Below are positions 60,129-64,000 of a DNA stretch of 64,000 nt, piece by piece; the stretch's first letter is position 1, and every line of letters starts with the position of its first letter. The DNA is from Methanococcoides orientis (GTDB taxonomy: Archaea; Halobacteriota; Methanosarcinia; Methanosarcinales; Methanosarcinaceae), in NCBI RefSeq assembly GCF_021184045.1, contig NZ_CP073710.1:62001-126000 (forward strand), in the 5' to 3' direction. The position numbers and the translations under genes were made by a program. A model generated the notes under the pieces. That model was not told the DNA's origin and ran no database searches. It was given only the letters and a program-made list of their open reading frames with translations.

Positions 60129-60827
60129 ATGGAATTTGAAGCACTTATTACTGAAATCATACAGCAGACGCATGATGTTAAAAGCTTCAGGCTCGAAAGA
60201 CCTGAAGGTTTCGATTATAAAGCAGGACAGTATTTCTTTGTCAGCATCCCTGTAAATGGACAGATCCAGCGCAAGCCTTTCACAATATCAAGCAGTCCGA
60301 CAGAAAAGGGTTTCTTGGAATTCACAAAGAAGCTAACAGGGCATGAGTTCTCTGATGAGCTTGATGCTATGAATGTTGGTGATGTTGTAGTTATTAACGG
60401 TCCATATGGCAGGTTCACATTCGAAGGTGAGTTCGAAAAGATCGCCCTTATCAGTGGCGGTATTGGTATTACTCCGATGATCAGTATCTGCAGGTATTGC
60501 AATGATACAAGATCGGATACTGATATTATTATTCTGAGTAGCAATAAAAAAGCTGAAGATATTGCATTCAGGGACGAACTGGAGGAAATGAACAATAAAA
60601 ATGCCAACCTAAAAGTCGTGCATACTCTGACACGTGCAGAAGACGACTGGCCCGGTTGTAAGGGGCGAATTTGTGATACTATCATCATGGATTATATCCC
60701 TGATTTCATGGACCGTGTTCTCTATGTTTGTGGTCCGCCAGCGATGATGAAAGCAACGGAAGAATTGCTACTTAATATGAATGTGCCTAAAGAACAGATC
60801 AAGAAGGAAGCACTTGTGGGATTCTGA
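60129..60827 (+). CDS. FNR-like flavin oxidoreductase
   Basis: This 232-aa protein has the FAD-binding barrel (GQYFFVSIPVN...RKPFTISSSP) and the NAD(P)-binding domain (LISGGIGITPMISI; LYVCGPPAMMKATEELL). It lacks a Cys-rich tail for [2Fe-2S], unlike dihydroorotate dehydrogenase B subunits. It should link NAD(P)H with a one-electron carrier. ATG 60129 is one base after the Isf stop, so the two are co-translated and likely partner. Confidence 0.9.
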   Translation: MEFEALITEIIQQTHDVKSFRLERPEGFDYKAGQYFFVSIPVNGQIQRKPFTISSSPTEKGFLEFTKKLTGHEFSDELDAMNVGDVVVINGPYGRFTFEGEFEKIALISGGIGITPMISICRYCNDTRSDTDIIILSSNKKAEDIAFRDELEEMNNKNANLKVVHTLTRAEDDWPGCKGRICDTIIMDYIPDFMDRVLYVCGPPAMMKATEELLLNMNVPKEQIKKEALVGF

Positions 60828-60878
60828 GACATATTTATAAATTATTTGTTTGAATTATGATGAAATGAGGTGTGCAAT

Positions 60879-61451
60879 ATGGAATTAAAAGGTAGTAAAA
60901 CCGAAAAGAACCTGTTGAAGGCCTTTGCAGGTGAATCACAGGCAAGGAATCGATATACTTACTTTGCATCAGTTGCGAGAAAGGCAGGATATCAGCAGAT
61001 CTCTGCTATCTTTTCTGAAACTGCTGATAATGAGAAAGAGCATGCAAAAAGACTCTTCAAGTTCCTTGAAGGTGGCGAGGTGGAAATAACTGCTTCCTAT
61101 CCTGCAGGTATGATCTCTGACACAAGAGCAAATCTTGAATCTGCTGCACAAGGTGAGAACTACGAACACTCAACAATGTATCCGGAGTTCGCAGAAGTGG
61201 CTGAAAAGGAAGGCTTCCTCGAAATCGCAGATGTGTTCAAGCACATAGCTATTGCAGAGAAAGGTCATGAGGAGCGCTACCGTAAACTTGCTGCCAATAT
61301 TGATCACGAAATGGTCTTCAGGAAAGATGGCACTGTTGCATGGAGATGTCGAAATTGCGGATATATCCATGAAGGTCCTGAACCTCCTGAGGAATGTCCT
61401 GCATGTGCACATCCACAGGACTATTTCGAGATAAAGGCTGAGAACTATTGA
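60879..61451 (+). CDS. rbr: Rubrerythrin
   Basis: This 190-aa protein has the di-iron four-helix bundle ([16 protein letters not shown], then [14 protein letters not shown] and [15 protein letters not shown]) and a C-terminal rubredoxin domain ([10 protein letters not shown]...CPACAHP). It is an NAD(P)H-linked peroxidase in anaerobes; electrons could come from the upstream FNR-like protein or AfpA (inference). GAGGTG lies 6 nt before ATG 60879. Confidence 0.96.
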   Translation: MELKGSKTEKNLLKAFAGESQARNRYTYFASVARKAGYQQISAIFSETADNEKEHAKRLFKFLEGGEVEITASYPAGMISDTRANLESAAQGENYEHSTMYPEFAEVAEKEGFLEIADVFKHIAIAEKGHEERYRKLAANIDHEMVFRKDGTVAWRCRNCGYIHEGPEPPEECPACAHPQDYFEIKAENY

Positions 61452-61466
61452 TCATGAGGTTATAAT

Positions 61467-62012
61467 ATGAAACGTATAGCATGGGGGATTACAGGTTCAG
61501 GTGACCAGATCGTTGAGACCTATCAGGTAATGCGTGATATTAAAGAACGTACTGATATCGAGTTCATGGTTTTCCTTTCAAAGGAGGGGGAGGTCGTAAT
61601 GAAATGGTATCGCATGTGGGATGATATCCAGAGAGATTTTCCTAACTTCAAGACCGATGCAGGTCCTAACTCACCATTTATTGCCGGTCCTCTTCAGGTA
61701 GGTCATTATGATGCCCTTATCATCGCACCGACTACTGCGAATAGTGTTGCCAAGATCGTGTATGGTATTGCAGACTCGCTGGTGACGAATGTGGTTGCTC
61801 AGACTGCCAAGGGTGATACTCCGATCTATATTCTGGCAGTTGACCAGAAAAGAGGAACTGTGGATACTGTTGCACCAAATGGAAAGAAGATGACCCTTAA
61901 GATGCGTGAAGTGGATGTGTCCAATTCGGAAAAGCTCGCACAGATGGAGAATATCACACTGCTTGAGACACCCGAAGACCTCTATGCTCTTGTGGGTCTG
62001 GATAAAGAGTAA
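61467..62012 (+). CDS. afpA: Archaeoflavoprotein AfpA
   Basis: This 181-aa FMN protein shows RIAWGITGSGDQIVETYQVM, ALIIAPTTANSVAKIVYGIADSLVTN and ILAVDQKRGT. AfpA of Archaeoglobus accepts electrons from ferredoxin and has been linked to Isf-type flavoproteins (family knowledge). It sits 15 bp after rubrerythrin in the same direction, ending the redox cluster. A terminator follows. Confidence 0.88.
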   Translation: MKRIAWGITGSGDQIVETYQVMRDIKERTDIEFMVFLSKEGEVVMKWYRMWDDIQRDFPNFKTDAGPNSPFIAGPLQVGHYDALIIAPTTANSVAKIVYGIADSLVTNVVAQTAKGDTPIYILAVDQKRGTVDTVAPNGKKMTLKMREVDVSNSEKLAQMENITLLETPEDLYALVGLDKE

Positions 62013-62033
62013 GTTCTTAGTTTGGTTCATTCT

Positions 62034-62058
62034 GGAGGTATCTTCCTCCTCTTTTTTA
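62034..62058 (+). terminator. Terminator of the redox cluster
   Basis: GGAGG-TATCTT-CCTCC then CTTTTTTATTTATC, 20 bp after the afpA stop. Short stem but the T tract is good. Confidence 0.6.
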
Positions 62059-62118
62059 TTTATCTAATTTATCTGATCTAAGCGAAGCTATTTTCATTGG
62101 TATCTTTTCAAAAGTCTG

Positions 62119-62946
62119 TTAGTCGTAGATCATCCCCTCTGAAAGATACTCTTCTGCTAAAGGTGTGCTACTTTCCATCTTTTGCAGTGCATGATAAGCT
62201 GCATATGCTGCAAGTATGCTATCCAGGGCATCACCTTCCGTGTCCTCAAGAGCCGCTTTTATGACTTCCTTTTCAAGTTCTATTTTCCATGTCTTTATGG
62301 TGGATAGTATGATTCGGCGGTTTTCGAGTTCCCTGTTGTTCTTTCCTTTGTAATGTATGTAAATGCCATTTCTCTTGAGTGTACATGCAGGGCATATCTC
62401 TATCACTGAAGCCTTGCCAGCAACTTGTTCTTGCATTGGTATTATGCAGGCAGCCTTTTTCTTTACAAGTGGTTCTATTATGCATCTGATGCCGTAATAT
62501 GTCTGCCTGTAAAGCCTGAGGTTGTAAACACAAAATGGAGCTTTTTTCTGAATTTCGGTTGTACGCTTGACTTCTTTGTTTCCCATGGTATTACGACATT
62601 TGTTACGAAAGTCTTCAGGGGAGTTGTAACTTTTTGAAAAATTCAGTATCGAGCTTTCCCAACTTTGGTCATTGATAATTGCTTGGGGGAAGCCCAGTGA
62701 AAGGTCAAGGCCGAAGATGGCCTCTGTTTCGATTGAAATTAGTTCTCGGAGAAAAGAAAGGCAGTTGTCCCTTTCTTTCCTGATGTCATTATGCATCAGG
62801 TTGGAGATCGGGCAACAACTGTTGATGTGAAGTGTTTCGTTATGTATTGTTCCTCTGCTGACCCATATCTTCTTACATGCGGTCTTTGATCCGCTGAAGT
62901 CTACCCCATAAACAAGGGTTTTCGGGTTGGCAGGGGATGAGGGCAT
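62119..62946 (-). CDS. DUF429-like protein (RNase H-like fold suspected)
   Basis: This 275-aa protein begins with PKTLVYGVDFSGSKTACKK, contains FGLDLSLGFPQAII, and near the end EDTEGDALDSILAAYAAYHAL; acidic residues at these three places are what an RNase H-like nuclease fold would need, and DUF429 proteins show them. Function unknown. It is 8 bp downstream of the inositol-phosphate synthase gene and convergent with afpA. Confidence 0.75.
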   Translation of the reverse strand: MPSSPANPKTLVYGVDFSGSKTACKKIWVSRGTIHNETLHINSCCPISNLMHNDIRKERDNCLSFLRELISIETEAIFGLDLSLGFPQAIINDQSWESSILNFSKSYNSPEDFRNKCRNTMGNKEVKRTTEIQKKAPFCVYNLRLYRQTYYGIRCIIEPLVKKKAACIIPMQEQVAGKASVIEICPACTLKRNGIYIHYKGKNNRELENRRIILSTIKTWKIELEKEVIKAALEDTEGDALDSILAAYAAYHALQKMESSTPLAEEYLSEGMIYD

Positions 62947-62954
62947 TGGGAGTT

Positions 62955-64000
62955 TTAATTTTCCCTTGTGCCTTCGATAAATTCGTTTGTCATGCGATAT
63001 GCATCATCATCAGTGAACTGCTTTGGTGGGTGCTTCATGAAATATGAGGCTGGGGAGTAAAGAATTCCACCTGTTCCTCTGTTCAATGCTATCTTGCAGC
63101 AGCGGATTGCATCAATGACAACTCCTGCAGAATTGGGTGAATCTTCCACTGAAAGGCGGAGTTCAAGGTTCATTGGCACATCGCCGAAAAGCTTACCTTC
63201 CATTCTGAGGAAGCATAGTTTGTTGTCTTGCTGCCATGGGACATAGTCACTTGGTCCGACGTGGATATTGTGATCTTCCAGTCTCTCGGCAAGTACTGAC
63301 TGCACTGCTTCTGTCTTTGATGTCTTCTTGGAAGAAAGCCTGTCCCTGTTGAGCATGTTGAGGAAGTCTGTGTTACCGCCTGTGTTAAGTTGGTATGTTC
63401 TTTCAACCTTAACTCCTCTCTTCCTGAAAAGATCTGCAAGGGTTCGGTGTGTAATGGTAGCTCCAAGTTGTGCTTTAATGTCGTCTCCTATGATCGGGAT
63501 TCCTTTTTCTTCGAACTTTTGTGCCCATTCAGGATTACTGGCAATGAATATTGGCATGTTGTTGATAAAAGCAACACCTGCATCCAGTGCACATTGTGCA
63601 TAGAACCGAGTTGCAATTTCAGAACCAACTGGAAGGAAATTCAAAAGGATCTCTGCGCCGGATTCCTTTAATACGGAGACTATCTCCTCGTCTGTGGATT
63701 CTTTTTCGGAGGATGGGATGAATCTGTATTCATCTTCATAGTTCACCATGTGTTCGGAGACACCATCCTTGATGTTTCCCATCGTGACCTTTACGCCGGT
63801 CTTTGGCACATCGGGACAAAAGACTGTTGTGCAGTTAGGAGCTGCAAAAATAGCATCTGCAACATCTTCTCCAACTTTTCTCTCATCAATGTCGAATGCT
63901 GCTACTACTTCAATATCAAAAGGTCTGTACCCGCCAACATCCCAATGCATTAGTCCTATCGCATCTTTTTCCGCTTTTTCTTTGTAGTACTCAAGACCCT
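62955..64000 (-). CDS. ino1: Inositol-3-phosphate synthase (N-terminus outside window)
   Basis: The frame remains open to the window edge (GLEYYKEKAEKDAIGLMHWDVG), so the gene begins beyond 64000. The 348 or so residues seen include FAAPNCTTVF, FLPVGSEIATRFYAQCALDAGVAFINNMP, GDDIKAQLGATITHRTL, LNTGGNTDFLNM and GPSDYVPWQQDNK, all INO1 features. The enzyme converts glucose-6-phosphate to inositol-1-phosphate for archaeal inositol lipids or osmolytes. Usual length is about 360-380 aa, so little is missing. Confidence 0.92.
   Translation of the reverse strand, partial: GLEYYKEKAEKDAIGLMHWDVGGYRPFDIEVVAAFDIDERKVGEDVADAIFAAPNCTTVFCPDVPKTGVKVTMGNIKDGVSEHMVNYEDEYRFIPSSEKESTDEEIVSVLKESGAEILLNFLPVGSEIATRFYAQCALDAGVAFINNMPIFIASNPEWAQKFEEKGIPIIGDDIKAQLGATITHRTLADLFRKRGVKVERTYQLNTGGNTDFLNMLNRDRLSSKKTSKTEAVQSVLAERLEDHNIHVGPSDYVPWQQDNKLCFLRMEGKLFGDVPMNLELRLSVEDSPNSAGVVIDAIRCCKIALNRGTGGILYSPASYFMKHPPKQFTDDDAYRMTNEFIEGTREN

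Overview
The window looks like chromosome from a methylotrophic methanogen of the Methanosarcinaceae, most like Methanococcoides. The evidence is an F420H2 dehydrogenase subunit (fpoF) coupled to methylene-H4MPT reductase (mer), a rare methanogenic-type seryl-tRNA synthetase, anaerobic (cobalt-early) cobalamin genes, archaeoflavoprotein AfpA, archaeal ribosomal proteins eS1 and uS15, and an archaeal 16S-tRNA-Ala-23S-5S operon with bulge-helix-bulge processing stems. The species call is inference. No CRISPR array, insertion sequence or prophage was seen.

Layout. 1-6 kb: the 3' part of uvrB, a tRNA-Gly, a BASS transporter, a UV endonuclease, a SOUL protein and a photolyase, together a UV-repair neighbourhood. 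6-13 kb: tRNA-Leu, secreted and membrane proteins, a tandem pair of 55-aa membrane proteins with duplicated promoters, msrA/msrB, a Rieske protein and an MscS channel. 13-31 kb: housekeeping genes: gltX, eS1, serS, a UDG/Pcc1/DHH group, a UDP-GlcNAc operon (glmS, glmM and two glmU-like genes), rpsO, four pilin-like membrane-anchored proteins and hisS. 31-37.8 kb: the rRNA operon with a second 5S, tRNA-Cys and degenerate tRNA-Cys copies. 37.8-42.4 kb: amidohydrolase, Usp, CBS protein, riboflavin-pathway reductase, and a thioredoxin lipoprotein with CcdA. 42.4-48.4 kb: cobalamin genes. 48.5-53 kb: trpDFEG and an AK6 kinase. 53-56.6 kb: a lipoprotein, nadM and fpoF-mer. 57-62 kb: a redox cluster of two Cys-rich proteins, an AhpD-like protein, a pentaheme cytochrome c, an iron-sulfur flavoprotein, an FNR-like oxidoreductase, rubrerythrin and AfpA. 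62-64 kb: a DUF429-like protein and the C-terminal part of inositol-phosphate synthase.

Most notable signals. (1) Four genes (msrB, the N-terminal half of cbiG, the pentaheme cytochrome and the Isf flavoprotein) have conserved N-terminal sequence upstream of any ATG/GTG/TTG. In each, a strong Shine-Dalgarno lies 7-8 nt before an in-frame ATA, which suggests AUA start codons. (2) The 55-aa protein pair carries a pair of TGATTAATCR dyads flanking the TATA box, at identical 26-bp spacing in both copies. (3) The cytochrome/Isf/FNR/rubrerythrin/AfpA run may be an electron-transfer or oxidative-defence module; the Trx-lipoprotein/CcdA pair could supply reductant for its heme ligation.

Limits: functions come from motif recognition by eye. 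rRNA ends are approximate, and no alignments or searches were run.
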